From: Molanna angustata
Lineage: Eukaryota > Arthropoda > Insecta > Trichoptera > Molannidae
Reading direction: 5' to 3'
Length of the DNA: 64,000 nt
NCBI GenBank assembly: GCA_963576475.1
Contig: OY754973.1
Location: forward strand, 8,330,052-8,394,051
The first letter of the stretch is position 1; every line of letters starts with the position of its first letter. The notes beneath the pieces are model-generated. The model was not told where the DNA came from and made no database searches. It saw only the letters and a program-made list of their open reading frames with translations. This document shows positions 1 to 11,024 of the stretch, in pieces. The translations under genes and the position numbers were made by a program.

Positions 1-306
1 TATCGCATTATTTTTAGCGTGACACTGCATCAGGTATAGTGGTACATGTTCGCACATAAATAAGATTTTTAGATGCTCTTGGTTTTTCAGAAGGCGTGAG
101 ACAAACACACACACACACACATACACACACACTAACATTTTGTTTGCTTTATTACTTTAGATTATAAAACTATATCTATAATTGAGTCTACTAAAATAGT
201 TCAGTGATCAAATATGTTAAAAATGACAAGATCTTGAGCAAACATTGATTTTGTAAAATGTTTTTATTGAAAGTATTCATAAATAATTTATCGATTGAAT
301 ACTCAC
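1..306. other. Left edge, presumed intron of the Cys-rich gene
   Basis: This stretch lies downstream (minus strand) of the last supported exon of the cysteine-rich gene, so it is probably intron. It holds a short imperfect CA microsatellite at about 103-131. On the minus strand, positions about 77-1 stay open in the phase that the exon ending at 307 would need, after a possible AG acceptor near 78, and contain two cysteines. A further exon is therefore possible, but the acceptor is weak and I do not call it. Confidence 0.35.
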
Positions 307-546
307 GACATAGCCACGAAGATGGGCAACATTGATGTTTGTTATATACTGGAGCACATCTACTTGATATATTTAACCAGCTGTTGGTTTCTACGTTGCA
401 GTTGGACTCACACCAAGGACCTGATAACGTACCGTTGTAGTTTGAAGTACAAACACAATCCTTGCATTGCGATGTGAATCTCTCGCCTTCCAAATATGTC
501 TCGTTACCAACACGACACTTCGCTAGTTTCTTTATCTCGTTGGTAT
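307..546 (-). CDS. Exon of a secreted cysteine-rich (VWC-like) protein, 3'-most visible exon
   Basis: This is an 80-codon exon on the minus strand with an AG acceptor just before 546 and a canonical GTGAGT donor just after 307. The encoded segment has a dense cysteine pattern (KC...SQCKDCVC...WCESNC...SRC...QCCPSSWLC). The CxxCxC, CC and terminal C spacing is what von Willebrand factor C domains of kielin/chordin-like extracellular proteins show. It also has N-glycosylation sequons (NET, NGT, NIS). It begins with two bases of a split codon, and the exon at 9123-9002 ends with one, so joining them gives a GAT codon and an uninterrupted frame. The last exon base leaves phase 1, so at least one more exon is expected beyond the window. 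Visible: splice sites, phases and cysteines. Inferred: secretion and the VWC assignment. I do not recognise a specific orthologue. Confidence 0.78.
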
Positions 547-1017
547 CTTAAAAAATATCAAGGTTATGTAAAACATGTCTAACCGAAAATTATACTCAGG
601 TTGCTTAAAGCAAAATTTCCAATGCGCTACAATGCAAGTTCAACTCTGGCGGTAGGTATATAGAAAATCAAATCTCTTGGTTAGCGTCCACATAAAGTTC
701 TTCTTCTTCATTTAGTAGACCTCACATAGAGTCATTAAACAAAATTTAATCATAGGCTTATAGAAAATGCGTGCTTTTATTATTTTTTTGATACAGTATA
801 TATGATTCTATTGCTCTATAGTCATTCGATAAATAAATATAATTGAAAACATTTCATTTATACAGTTTCTCCTCGAGAATAATATTTTGATTAATAATAT
901 ATTTTTATATTATCTGATATTCCATCCTTGAATATTCTATTTTCCTCTACATCACAAAAAATAAAAAGGAAATAGGTACATACTTATTGCACAATCGATG
1001 AATTCAAAACAAACCTA
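547..1017. other. Intronic AT-rich sequence, nothing recognised
   Basis: This AT-rich sequence lies between the cysteine-rich exon and the satellite array. I see no convincing gene, splice-flanked exon or transposon end in it. Confidence 0.5.
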
Positions 1018-2759
1018 CTACGTATTATGCTCCACTCAATGATTTGGTGCGGTACCTACTTCGTATTTGCTCCACTCTGGAAGTTGGTGCAGTACCTACT
1101 ACGTATTATGCTCCACTCTATGATTTGGTGCGGTACCTACTACGTATTTGCCCCACTCTGGAATTTGGTGCGGTACCTACTACGTATTATGCTCCACTCT
1201 ATGATTTGGTGCGGTACCTACTACGTATTTGCTCCACTCTGGAATTTGGTGCGGTACCTACTACGTATTATGCTTCACTCTAGGATTTGGTGCGGTACCA
1301 ACTACGTATTTGCTCCACTCTGGAATTTGGTGCGGTACCTACTACGTATAATGCTTCACTCTAGGATTTGGTGCGGTACCTACTACGTATTATGCTTCAC
1401 TCTGGAATTTGGTGCGGTACCTACTACGTATTATGCTCCACTCTGGAATTTGGTGCGGTACCTACTACGTATTATGCTCCACTCTAGGTATTGGCGCGGT
1501 ACCTACTACGTATTATTCTCCATTCTATGATTTGGTGCGGTACCTACTACGTATTTGCCCCACTCTGGAATTCGGTGCGGTACCAACTACGTATTATGCT
1601 CCACTCTATAATTTGGTGCGGTACCTACTACGTATTATGCTCCACTCTATGATTTGATGCGGTACCTACTACGTATTTGCTCCACTATGGAATTTGATGC
1701 GGTACCTACTACGTATTATGCTCCACTCAATGATTTGGTGCGGTACCTACTTCGTATTTGCTCCACTCTGGAATTTGGTGCAGTACCTAGTACATATTAT
1801 GCTCCACTCTATGATTTGGTGCGGTACCTACTACGTATTTGCCCACTCTGGAATTTGGTGCGGTACCTACTACGTATTGTGCTCCACTCTATGATTTGGT
1901 GCGGTACCTACTACGTATTATGCTTCACTCTAGGATTTGGTGCGGTACCTACTACGTATTTGCTCCACTCTGGAATTTGGTGCGGTACCTACTACGTATT
2001 ATGCTTCACTCTAGGATTTGGTGCGGTACCTAATACGTATTTGCTCCACTCTGGAATTTGGTGCGGTACCTACTACGTATTATGCTCCACTCTAGGTATT
2101 GGCGCGGTACCTACCACGTATTATGCTCCACTCTATGATTTGGTGTGGTACCTTCTACGTATTTGCCCCACTGTGGAATTTGGTGCGGTACCTACTACGT
2201 ATTATGCTCCACACTATGATTTGGTGCGGTACCTACTTCGTATTTGCTCCACTCTGGAAGTTGGTGCAGTACCTACTACGTATTATGCTCCACTCTATGA
2301 TTTGGTGCGGTACCTATTACGTATTTGCTCCACTCTGGAATTTGGTGCGGTACCTACTACGTATTATGCTTCACTCTAGGATTTGGTGCGGTACCGACTA
2401 CGTATTTGCTCCACTCTGGAATTTGGTGCGGTACCTACTACGTATAATGCTTCACTCTAGGATTTGGTGCGGTACCTAATACGTATTTGCTCCACTCTGG
2501 AATTTGGTGCGGTACCTACTACGTATTATGCTCCACACTATGATTTGGTGCGGTACCTACTTCGTATTTGCTCCACTCTGGAAGTTGGTGCAGTACCTAC
2601 TACGTATTATGCTCCACTCTATGATTTGGTGCGGTACCTACTACGTATTTGCTCCACTCTGGAATTTGGTGCGGTACCTACTACGTATTATGCTTCACTC
2701 TAGGATTTGGTGCGGTACCTACTACGTATTTGCTCCACTCTGGAATTTGGTGCGGTACT
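1018..2759. repeat. KpnI-type satellite array of 40/41-bp units
   Basis: About 43 head-to-tail copies of a 40-41 bp unit are present, each carrying GGTACCTAC (a KpnI site in most units) and TACGTATT. Two subtypes largely alternate. One is 41 bp with 'ATTATGCTCCACTCTATGATT', written here only as far as its key words: ATTATG, CTCTATG. The other is 40 bp with TTTGCTCC and CTCTGGAA. The basic higher-order unit is thus an 81-bp dimer. Long reading frames run through the array in several frames on the plus strand, but they only reflect unit lengths that lack stops. The array sits in the intron between the exons at 9002-9123 and 307-546. Copies are close to one another, which suggests recent homogenisation. 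Confidence 0.95.
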
Positions 2760-2962
2760 AAAATAAATCTTGTATGTACTTAAAGAGTGTATAATATTAA
2801 AATGAATTATCTATAAACTTTTCTATTTCGTGTCAGGTTTGTTCCTAAAATGCAAAAAAATCGACAAATATTGGGCATTAGATAATTTTAATCACGAGTA
2901 AACCATTTAAGAGGCTATAGTAGGCTATATAGTATATTGATATATAGTTTATTTATATACAA

Positions 2963-3126
2963 TGTTGGGGATACGAAGCGGCAAACCCCTCCGGTTTGCC
3001 AACATTATAAATATCCCCACCATGCCGCACGCTCGCCAGTTCTCTCGCGGCACCGTCAAATAAACAACTTCAACCAGAACACGCTTTTCATTTGATCAAT
3101 CACATCAAGTAGGTTAAATACCTAAA
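2963..3126 (+). repeat. 5' LTR of the Ty3/gypsy element
   Basis: This 164-bp LTR begins TGTTGGGGATAC and is identical by eye to the copy at 8442. It contains a TATA-like word (TATAAATA, around 3008) and a polyadenylation-like AATAAA (around 3058), as expected for U3/R promoter and processing signals. Its right end is set by the point where the two copies diverge, after CCTAAA, so it does not close with the usual CA. Confidence 0.93.
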
Positions 3127-3127
3127 G

Positions 3128-3148
3128 TGGAGACAACCGACGTGATTT
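3128..3148 (+). promoter_or_regulatory. Candidate primer binding site (tRNA-Trp-like)
   Basis: One base after the 5' LTR the sequence TGGAGAC followed by CCGACGTGATTT resembles the complement of the 3' end of insect tRNA-Trp (TGGTGACCCCGACGTGATTT), with a few mismatches and a one-base length difference. The position is right for minus-strand primer binding. The tRNA identity is from memory and is an inference. Confidence 0.5.
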
Positions 3149-3449
3149 TTGCCTACGTGGGTAGCGTTTCGTGTTTCATTTCTCCGCTCCCACGGACAAA
3201 ACATAAACAGGTGCCGCGATCAAATTGCTGACTGTTGTCCAAAGAGATAGAAGAATGTGTTACTGAGAACTCAAGTTTTTTGCTGACTTTCATTCGCATG
3301 TGAAACTTCGCCACCAAGTTTTCCCAAACAACATTTTGTGAAAAGTAACTTTGATTTTTTTTACTGTGTCGACATTTTTTTTCTCCAAGTGATTAACAAT
3401 TCGAACATTCATATCCAATGTGATTTATTCTTTCGTTTTTTTTTTTTAA

Positions 3450-4289
3450 ATGTCCTATAACGATTCAGAATCTTATGCGCACGAAACAGTCTCGGAGATG
3501 ATGCCGATTTCTATTGGCAACAAATTGCCAGATTTCTGGAAGGACCAACCGAAACTCTGGTTTCACCAGTTTGAAGCGGTGGTGTCGCCGTTAAAACAGA
3601 GCGACGAAACATCTTACAATATTTTGATAACGAAACTAGGGAGAGATGAACTGCGACAAGTCAGTGACATCTTATCCAAACCACCAGCCACAGCCAAATA
3701 TGCGACCATCAAAAGTAGGTTGCTACAGGCATATGAAGAATCAGAAGATCGCAAGTTGCAGCAGCTTCTGGGACCCTTAGATATCGGAGACCAAAGACCG
3801 TCACAGTTTCTTAGGGCGATGAAGGAACTAGCCACCGACAAACTCCCAGAAGCCACACTCAAGATGCTATGGCAAGGAAGACTGCCGCAAACTATCCGCG
3901 CCGTCCTAGCTGTATGCGACACAACAGACCTCAACAAACTAGCCCAAATTGCGGACAAGATTTTTGATACCGCACACAACCAGACTGTGGTGGCCGAGGT
4001 TAGACAGTCCATCTCGCAACAACCCTTGATGGACGAGATGGTCCGCTCATTACAGTGCCTACAAGTTGAAGTAGCAGCGCTCAGAAGTAAACAAGCCAAC
4101 ACGAACAGACCGCAGTGGCGACAACGCTCACGTTCACGATCACGACCACACTATAATAGAACCCCCTACAGAGACAGAAGTACGTCAACACAAAACGAAA
4201 ATCCTTCCTACAAATGCTGGTTTCATACCAAATTCGGAACCGCAGCAAAACGATGTAAGGAAGGTTGCACATATATGTCGGAAAACTAA
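3450..4289 (+). CDS. gag: Gag polyprotein of the Ty3/gypsy element
   Basis: A 279-codon ORF begins at the first ATG after the leader. Early residues include the W-containing capsid-like stretch ([15 protein letters not shown]) typical of arthropod Ty3/gypsy Gag. An Arg/Ser-rich basic region follows at about 220-245. The C-terminus carries a CWFH...FG..A..C...C motif (about 253-272). This is an atypical zinc-knuckle-like signature known in this group in place of the CCHC box. Gag forms the particle shell and packages element RNA. The stop codon lies in the overlap with pol. The heptamer GGAAAAC (4280-4286) directly precedes the stop and is a candidate site for -1 ribosomal slippage into pol. 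Confidence 0.9.
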   Translation: MSYNDSESYAHETVSEMMPISIGNKLPDFWKDQPKLWFHQFEAVVSPLKQSDETSYNILITKLGRDELRQVSDILSKPPATAKYATIKSRLLQAYEESEDRKLQQLLGPLDIGDQRPSQFLRAMKELATDKLPEATLKMLWQGRLPQTIRAVLAVCDTTDLNKLAQIADKIFDTAHNQTVVAEVRQSISQQPLMDEMVRSLQCLQVEVAALRSKQANTNRPQWRQRSRSRSRPHYNRTPYRDRSTSTQNENPSYKCWFHTKFGTAAKRCKEGCTYMSEN

Positions 4290-7200
4290 AGCAGGCGCCG
4301 ACGATCGAGACAGTCGGCGTCGAAAGCACGTCTCGCCTATGTGTTACAGACAGAGAAAGTCGAACACAATTCTTGGTAGACACGGGTGCCGACATTTCCG
4401 TCTTATCAAGACATCATTTCAGATCATCTATTCCGACAGAATACAAACTATATGCCGCAAACGGAACGAAAATAAATACTTATGGAAAAAAATCACTAAT
4501 CCTGAACTTGGGACTGCGAAGACCGTTCCGATGGACATTCGTTATCGCCGATGTAAAAAGGTCCATCCTCGGCGCAGATTTCCTACGAGAAAACCAGCTA
4601 CTCGTGGACTTACATGGAAGAAAACTAGTGGATAAGGTGACAACCCTGTCCACCAAAACGTCCGTGTCCAACTGTCCCAGTAGCAAGATCTACGCTGTGG
4701 ACGTCACCGACCGTTTCCATCAAATCATACATGAGTATCCGGGCGTTACAAGGCCGGATACCTTCAAGGAAACTCCCAAGCATGACGTCTACCATCACAT
4801 CATCACCACGGGACCGCCGATCTGCGAAAAAGTACGACCATTAAATCCTGCAAGATATAAAGCAGCGAAAGAAGAATTCGAGAAGATGTTAGATCTTGGT
4901 ATTTGTCGACCTTCGAAGAGTCCGTGGGCTAACCCATTACATATCGTCAACAAGTCCTCAGGAGAGGCCAGAGCGTGTGGTGACTACCGTAGACTCAACG
5001 CTATCACAACGCCAGATCGATATCCAATACCCCGATTATTGAATTTCACCTACATCTTAGAAGGAAAAACAATTTTTACCAAAATAGATTTATGTCGAGC
5101 GTACCACCAACTTTCTATCGCACCGGAGGACGTTCCAAAGACAGCAATAGTGACTCCTTTCGGACTTTTTGAATTTACGAAGATGAACTTCGGCCTCCGT
5201 TGCGCTGCCCAAACTTTTCAAAGATTTGCAGACATGATTTTTCGCGGTCTTAACTTTATTTTTGTGTATTTAGACGATATCCTAATTGCGTCAGAAAACG
5301 AAGAACAACATGTCGATCATCTACACCAAGTTTTATCAAGATTGGACAAATATGGACTAACTATCAATATCAATAAGTGTGAATTCGGAAAAACTCGAAT
5401 AAATTTCCTCGGGTACGAAATTAACAGTGAAGGCGTTACGCCTACAAAAGACAAAGTGAAAACCATTGCAGATTATCCCAAACCAAAAACTATTGAAGAA
5501 TTACGTCATTTCCTAGGCATGGTGAATTTTTATAGAACCTCAATTCCTCAAGCAGCAACAAAACAAAAGAAACTTAATGAATATCTCCATAACGCCAAAA
5601 AGAAAGACAAATCGCCGATACATTGGACTCCAGACGCGGATGAAGCGTTTCAACAATGTAAAGACAGCGTCGTAAGCGCCATCACATTGTTCCATCCTGT
5701 GAATAACGCACCATTATCTCTTATGACAGACGCCTCTGGAACGTGCGTAGGATCTGTTTTACAACAAAGAGTGAATAACCAATGGCAACCACTCGGTTTT
5801 TTCTCGAAGAAATTAAGCGACACGCAGCAACTATATAGTACTTACGATCGAGAGTTGCTAGCCATATACATGTCCATCAAACATTTCCGCAATATGATAG
5901 AAGGCAGAGAGGTAATTGTTTATACGGACCACAAACCCCTCACTTTCGCCCTAAGCAAGAAGATGACGTCATCCGACACACCACGCAGACTTAGACATCT
6001 AGATTTTATTTCCCAATTTTGTAATCAAATCAAATATGTCCAAGGAGAAGAAAATTCTGTGGCAGACGCATTGTCACGTATAGAAGAAGTACATCTTCCG
6101 ATCTTATTCGACTTCGGTGAACTCGCGAAAGAACAAGAAAAAGATGAAGAATTACGCGAGCTGAAAAAGCAGAGTAATCTTCATTTCAAAAATATAAGCG
6201 TGACTGACACGGGTCATCAACTTTCATACGAGATATCGATGAAGCAAGCGAGATTATACCTACCTCTGAAATTTAGAAGAAAGGCGTTTGATAAGATACA
6301 CAATATGAGTCACCCAAGTATCAACTCAACTCGACGTTTAATGACACAGAGATACATTTGGACGAACATAAACAAAGATGTTTCACAGTGGGCGAGGCAT
6401 TGTTTACATTGTCAAAAGGCAAAAGTCGGTCGACATACGATCTCGCCACTTGGCGATTTTCCGACCGTGAGTCGATTCGAACACCTACATATCGATACAA
6501 TTGGGCCAATGCCGATGTCACAGGACAACAGATACTGCGTCACAATGATTGATCGTGAAACATCCTGGCCTGAAATAGTTCCTGTGCAGAACATAACAGC
6601 AGAGACAGTAGCCGATGCTCTCGTTACGACGTGGATTTCCAGATTCGGATGCCCTGCTTATTTGACTTCAGACCAAGGACGCCAGTTCGAGTCTGATCTA
6701 TTTAACCAGCTTGCTAAGAAGTTCGGTATAGATAGAAGAAGAACGACCGCATATAACCCCAAGGCCAATGGGAAAATTGAGAGGTTTCACAGAACCCTTA
6801 AGGCTGCCATCAAGGCACGTTGCGATGATAACACTCACTGGACTCAAGAACTTCCTATTATCTTGTTAGGGTTACGCTCCGCCCTCAAACAAGACACCGG
6901 TTACAGCCCAGCCCAAATGGTTTACGGCGCATCGCCGAGACTACCTGGTGATTTTTTTGTGCCATCTAAGCCAAAAATCAACGACACCAGCTATACCACC
7001 TCCCTCATCAATTTTTTCAACAACACTATTCCCTCACCTGGAAGACGCCCTGCCGCGACCAGGGCTACTTTTCAATCTCCAGACCTGGAGACAAGCTCCC
7101 ATGTTTTCCTGAGGAGAGAGGTGAAAAAACCGCTTACGCCTCCATATGAAGGTCCTTACCAAGTCTTGGAACGGCACCCAAAATTTTTCAAAATCCAAAC

Positions 7201-7528
7201 ACCCTCTAAAGTTGTCACCGTTTCTATTGATCGTCTAAAACCTGCCTACATGTTGCGGACAGACGACTCAATTTCTTCGTCAGCTAATTTGACAGACACA
7301 AACAACTCGAGGCAAAGTCCAATTACTGCACCCGTTCATTTACCGATCGCTGAGCCAAATTCCAGTGAACACACACGTGTACCTGTGTTGCAAGCGGAAC
7401 CTGCTCGTTCAGCAAATTCCTCGACACATGTTTTCACCAACAATGCACCTGCACCGTCAACAACGGTAACAACTCGCGCTGGTCGAGTCATCAGAAAACC
7501 AGTACGTTTTTCGTTTCAAGCAAATTGA
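4265..7528 (+). CDS. pol: Pol polyprotein (protease, RT, RNase H, integrase) of the Ty3/gypsy element
   Basis: The frame is open for 1087 codons from the first ATG, but it is probably entered by -1 frameshifting from gag, so the stated start is nominal. Domains in order: aspartic protease with DTGADIS near residue 39; reverse transcriptase with the catalytic YLDD near 336; RNase H with TDAS near 486; integrase with an HHCC zinc region at about 680-720; and a DDE core whose second Asp (SDQG) and Glu (KIER) are separated by exactly 35 residues. A chromodomain-like module is not evident, and the C-terminal 100 residues are low-complexity. All catalytic residues I can check are present and there are no internal stops, consistent with the identical LTRs. 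Confidence 0.95.
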   Translation: MHIYVGKLKQAPTIETVGVESTSRLCVTDRESRTQFLVDTGADISVLSRHHFRSSIPTEYKLYAANGTKINTYGKKSLILNLGLRRPFRWTFVIADVKRSILGADFLRENQLLVDLHGRKLVDKVTTLSTKTSVSNCPSSKIYAVDVTDRFHQIIHEYPGVTRPDTFKETPKHDVYHHIITTGPPICEKVRPLNPARYKAAKEEFEKMLDLGICRPSKSPWANPLHIVNKSSGEARACGDYRRLNAITTPDRYPIPRLLNFTYILEGKTIFTKIDLCRAYHQLSIAPEDVPKTAIVTPFGLFEFTKMNFGLRCAAQTFQRFADMIFRGLNFIFVYLDDILIASENEEQHVDHLHQVLSRLDKYGLTININKCEFGKTRINFLGYEINSEGVTPTKDKVKTIADYPKPKTIEELRHFLGMVNFYRTSIPQAATKQKKLNEYLHNAKKKDKSPIHWTPDADEAFQQCKDSVVSAITLFHPVNNAPLSLMTDASGTCVGSVLQQRVNNQWQPLGFFSKKLSDTQQLYSTYDRELLAIYMSIKHFRNMIEGREVIVYTDHKPLTFALSKKMTSSDTPRRLRHLDFISQFCNQIKYVQGEENSVADALSRIEEVHLPILFDFGELAKEQEKDEELRELKKQSNLHFKNISVTDTGHQLSYEISMKQARLYLPLKFRRKAFDKIHNMSHPSINSTRRLMTQRYIWTNINKDVSQWARHCLHCQKAKVGRHTISPLGDFPTVSRFEHLHIDTIGPMPMSQDNRYCVTMIDRETSWPEIVPVQNITAETVADALVTTWISRFGCPAYLTSDQGRQFESDLFNQLAKKFGIDRRRTTAYNPKANGKIERFHRTLKAAIKARCDDNTHWTQELPIILLGLRSALKQDTGYSPAQMVYGASPRLPGDFFVPSKPKINDTSYTTSLINFFNNTIPSPGRRPAATRATFQSPDLETSSHVFLRREVKKPLTPPYEGPYQVLERHPKFFKIQTPSKVVTVSIDRLKPAYMLRTDDSISSSANLTDTNNSRQSPITAPVHLPIAEPNSSEHTRVPVLQAEPARSANSSTHVFTNNAPAPSTTVTTRAGRVIRKPVRFSFQAN

Positions 7529-8441
7529 GAAGCCCAAGCCCCAACATGGGGTTCAAGCAAACACGGCCAGGCAACACATTTTTCTGTTCACGCCTAGGCA
7601 ACACCGGATAGACCAGGACTGTAGAGGCTTACACAGCTACTCGTCTTGGAAACCAAAATCCCAAATAGACTTTCATAATTCTACAGTGCCACATAAACAT
7701 TTTACCCGACATTTTTCGTCTTGTATGATACCCAAGTGATACCTATTTCTTATCTAGTGTTATATTATGTCAGTGTTTCTAAACTATATCATGTGAATCA
7801 TTTTCTTGTGAACTATGTACATTCGATTTAAACGTTCCTATTTTATTTACACAGAAGCATTTTTACCAATATTGCAGCTAATATTAAGACCATGGCTCAA
7901 ACTAGATTTTCGATGTTACATATTATTTTCTACTCAACATATTTCTATTCAGCATAATAGTAACTTCAATAATAAATGTTTTCAATTGTTTTCCCAGGGG
8001 ACGCCTTGTGACAACCTTTGAACGACATTGTTTTTATTCAAAACGCGCTTGAGTCGGCGATTTAAGGCCTGATCGTTGATTCCAGACGAAACATCGAGAA
8101 AGTCTAGTTTGCTTTTTATTTCATAAATATAATTTCATTTATTATGCATTTTTCAAAAGTAAATTTACAATGACTAATCGGCTCGCAGCTACTGATAAAT
8201 ATTAAACATGTAATATGATACCGCGGAACAATTACGATAAGACACTGACTCGACCGACCCATTTGTACAACCGATATATTTTATAAACAAACCTTTTATG
8301 TTGTATCAACACTACACATATCAGTGTTTCTCAAACTGTGAATGTATTGTTTTATTATTAAGATTTATAACAAACATTTTTGTCAATTTTTTATAACATG
8401 TACGATTTTTTTATATAACGTTATCACTTGAGGGTGAGCAC
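7529..8441 (+). other. 3' non-coding region of the Ty3/gypsy element
   Basis: This AT-rich sequence lies between the pol stop and the 3' LTR. A 68-codon frame within it has no recognisable features, and no envelope-like gene is seen. The long spacer is ordinary for this type of element. Confidence 0.6.
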
Positions 8442-8605
8442 TGTTGGGGATACGAAGCGGCAAACCCCTCCGGTTTGCCAACATTATAAATATCCCCACC
8501 ATGCCGCACGCTCGCCAGTTCTCTCGCGGCACCGTCAAATAAACAACTTCAACCAGAACACGCTTTTCATTTGATCAATCACATCAAGTAGGTTAAATAC
8601 CTAAA
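8442..8605 (+). repeat. 3' LTR of the Ty3/gypsy element
   Basis: This is identical by eye to the 5' LTR over 164 bp and is followed by the ACAA target duplication. Confidence 0.93.
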
Positions 8606-8760
8606 ACAATATACCTAGTATATTTATACATAGTATATTTTGAAAACAATTTCCCCTATACCCTATTGCCACAAATTGTATTTATGTACCTACACAAAGT
8701 TATAAATAAATAAATACATATGTCCTATCCATTTTTCACCACAAACACTGATTACCTATT

Positions 8761-8974
8761 GTTGACCGCCGTGGCACAGTTGGTAAGCCTTTCGGTTTCT
8801 GTGCGGGCGTCCTGGGTTCGATTCCCAGCAGATTTATTTAAATTTATTTCTCACGCAAATATTGCTCCTCTGGGCTGGAAACACTGGTTAGTGGGAAGAA
8901 ATAGCCATACGGCAATAAACTCGTCACTTGCGTAGGGTGCAAGGAAGTGTTCATTATTATTATTATTATTATTA
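8761..8974 (+). mobile_element. tRNA-derived SINE with (ATT)n tail
   Basis: The head resembles a tRNA, with an A-box word TGGCACAGTTGG (about 8771-8782) and a B-box GGTTCGATTCC (8814-8824), the internal RNA polymerase III promoter. A non-tRNA body follows, then a tail of TTA repeats. A second, 5'-truncated copy with the same body and tail lies at 58345-58513, which shows that it is a dispersed family. The tail ends about 25 bp from the donor site of the host exon at 9002 (minus strand). It is not a functional tRNA gene, because the cloverleaf arms do not pair properly. Confidence 0.85.
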
Positions 8975-9001
8975 CCTACTAATTAAAATAGACAATCTCA
9001 C

Positions 9002-9123
9002 CACAAACTGCTTTTGTCATACAACATTTCCCCAACTGATATTGCTTTACACAATTATCTGGAGGTGGGTACTTTGTCTCGTTACAATCCTTAAGGCTAT
9101 TGCCATAACACTTGATGATACCC
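9002..9123 (-). CDS. Exon of the secreted cysteine-rich (VWC-like) protein, middle
   Basis: This 122-bp minus-strand exon has acceptor TTTTGCAG before 9123 and donor GTGAGA after 9002. It starts with one base of a split codon. The preceding exon (17298-17172) ends with two bases, and together they make AAG. It ends with one base, matching the two that begin the exon at 546. The encoded segment has cysteines at KCYG, KDCN, DNCV, KCCM and AVC, giving a CC doublet as in the end of a VWC repeat. The codons are open throughout. The three-way phase agreement and good splice sites make this a real exon, although I do not recognise the gene. Confidence 0.78.
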
Positions 9124-9280
9124 CTGCAAAATAAATATAACAAATGATTGACGGCGCTGTTATAGTTCATAATATATGGTATCATCAGTTCATAATATAT
9201 GGTATCATGGTATCATAATGTGCTAAAGTAAAATAAATGTCGTACGCATCATTATTTACACATTTTTTTATAATAGCTAG

Positions 9281-10170
9281 TTACATGTAACACATGAGAT
9301 CCAACTGCCGATAGCGATAGTATGTATAGTTGAAGAATAAATACCAAACTGTAAACCCATAAATCCAAATTATTGAATATTTTAAGATATTTTGTTTTCT
9401 ATACAACACATGTAGGTATGTATGTCAAGATAGGATAGTATGGAGGTCAGTCCTTTTTTCCTACCCGGAATATGAAAACAGCATGATGGTATGTATGTAT
9501 GTTTAGATATTAAGGATCAAACTATTAAGTCTTCTTAGATATTGTGTATAGACTACCGTACAAATTGTATGAAGTGATGTCGTCACTAAATTCAATTTTT
9601 ATAAAAATTGTTAAAAAAATTTGAGATTTACTTCTACAATATTAATATTTTTTATAGAAAATTAAATTATCTAGTTGCGGTGTTTCGGCTTTTTACGATA
9701 TTTTTAAAAACTTTGGAAATATAGGCAGTTAAACACATAAATTTGTCTTAAAAAAAAAATTCTTTTAAAAATTTTTTCGAGAAACTCTGTATTTTTTTGA
9801 AAAATGGAATTTTAGATTTTGTATTTGTCTATACTCATACCAATTTTCAGCGTTCTAGCTTTTATGGTTTCTGATATATATGGAAAAATAAAGTAAAAAT
9901 TCAAAAGTTGATAACCCCTGACTGAAACAAAAATTAAAAATAATGAGTATAAAAGTTTTGTAGACCTATAACTATTTATATATTCTGAAATTTTGGGCTC
10001 TGTAAATTGAGCGGATCAAAAGTTATAAGGGACACACACACACACGCACACACACAGATGCACAGTAACACAAACACACTTAATTTTCCACTCCGAATTC
10101 TGAGTTGATCCATGTATAGAACATAATATATGCTGCGAAGACTCCTTGTTTTTGACTACAAAGTTGTAAA
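9281..10170 (+). repeat. Dispersed repeat with LINE-like tail and internal (CA)n, copy 1
   Basis: This roughly 0.9-kb sequence recurs inverted at about 50990-51905 and in part at 30907-31370 and 33790-34020. It begins with TAACACATGAGATCC-type sequence and includes an RTE-like 3' tail (CTACCCGGAATATG...GATGGTATGTATG). It then has a long AT-rich body with a short poly-CA tract at 10033-10055. All copies have CA/GT repeats at the same internal place. No coding capacity is seen, and the class is unknown. Confidence 0.75.
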
Positions 10171-10186
10171 AACCATAAAATATAAT

Positions 10187-10393
10187 AAATTGTCCGCACG
10201 GTGAATTGTCCATTCGGTCAATTGTCCATACGTTAAATTGTCCCCACGGTCCATTGTCCTCACGATCAACTGTCCCCGCGGTCTACTATCTATGTATACG
10301 GTAAATTGTCCCCGTGGTCAATTGTCCTCACGGTCACTTTATTTTCCATTCGGTAAAAAGGGCGTACGGTCAGTTGGCTACGGTCAATTTTCC
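10187..10393. repeat. Degenerate minisatellite, about 17-bp unit
   Basis: Imperfect tandem copies of a unit like CGGTCAATTGTCCCCA are present, with variants CACGGTC, TTCGGTC and GCGGTC. The array ends directly beside a second, unrelated minisatellite. Confidence 0.8.
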
Positions 10394-10399
10394 AAATAA

Positions 10400-10525
10400 T
10401 CATCGAAAATATATAGTTAGAGCCGGATAGTCGAAAATATATCATTTTAGCTGGGCAATCGAAAATATATAGTTAGAGCCGGATAATCGAAAATATACCA
10501 TTAGAGCCGAGAAATCGAAAATACA
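10400..10525. repeat. Minisatellite, about 30-bp unit
   Basis: Four to five imperfect copies of a unit containing ATCGAAAATATA and TTAGAGCCG are present. The array is short and shows obvious decay. Confidence 0.75.
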
Positions 10526-10696
10526 CCGTCGTGTTTACTTAATAAGGTAGTGCAAAACTGTACACCTATCGTTGGTTACCCCACATTGAGGGATATCCCG
10601 TGATGGTATGAATGAATGAATATAAAATAAACAAACCGTCTGATTTTATAAACATCACTACAAACACATATACTGTTGCATCCTTGGTCAGGAGTT

Positions 10697-11008
10697 GAAG
10701 GATATCCTCTGTAAAATTTACCCCTGAAATTATAATAATTATTTAATCATTGTACATTGGAGGATATATTCTGTAAATTGTATCCCTGAAATTATAATAA
10801 TTATTTAATCATTGCACATAGGAGGATATATTCTGTAAATTGTATCCCGGAAATTATAATAATTATTTAATCATTGCACATAGGAGGATATATTCTGTAA
10901 ATTGTATCCTTGAAATTATAATAATTATTTAATCATTGCACATATGAGGAAATCCTCTGTAAATTGTACCCCTGAAATTATAATAATTATTTAATCATTG
11001 CACATAGC
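10697..11008. repeat. Tandem repeat, about 61-bp unit, five copies
   Basis: Five copies of an AT-rich unit are present, carrying GGATATATTCTGTAAATTG, then CCTGAAATTATAATAATTA, then ATTTAATCATTGCACAT. Copies differ at a few positions. The array has no coding potential. It abuts the interrupted transposon ORF that hosts the BEL element. Confidence 0.88.
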
Positions 11009-11024
11009 TGCGGGGTGAATTTCT

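Larger units (their letters stand above)
2963..8605 (+). mobile_element. Full-length Ty3/gypsy LTR retrotransposon
   Basis: This element is complete: two 164-bp LTRs (2963-3126 and 8442-8605), a primer binding site candidate, a gag ORF, a pol ORF in the -1 frame, about 0.9 kb of 3' non-coding sequence, and a short purine-rich tract (GAGGGTGAG) just before the 3' LTR. It is flanked by a 4-bp duplication, ACAA, at 2959-2962 and 8606-8609. By eye the two LTRs are identical over their whole length and both large ORFs are open, so the insertion is recent and the copy could still be functional. Pol order is protease, reverse transcriptase, RNase H, integrase, which defines the Ty3/gypsy (Metaviridae) type. 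There is no env ORF. The element lies in an intron of the cysteine-rich gene, in the opposite orientation. Confidence 0.95.

Noticed and set aside
1027..2761. Several long plus-strand frames of up to 241 codons in the satellite
   Set aside because: They are translations of a 40/41-bp repeat in several frames, with no codon structure or start context; artefacts of the unit.
3614..4395. Minus-strand frames of 162 and 104 codons opposite gag
   Set aside because: They are shadows of the Ty3/gypsy coding sequence without recognisable features.
8761..8830. A tRNA gene
   Set aside because: A and B boxes are present, but the stems do not pair, and the unit continues into a SINE body that recurs at 58345.
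10187..11008. A CRISPR-like or regulatory repeat array
   Set aside because: The units are directly adjacent, degenerate minisatellites without spacers; the genome is eukaryotic.
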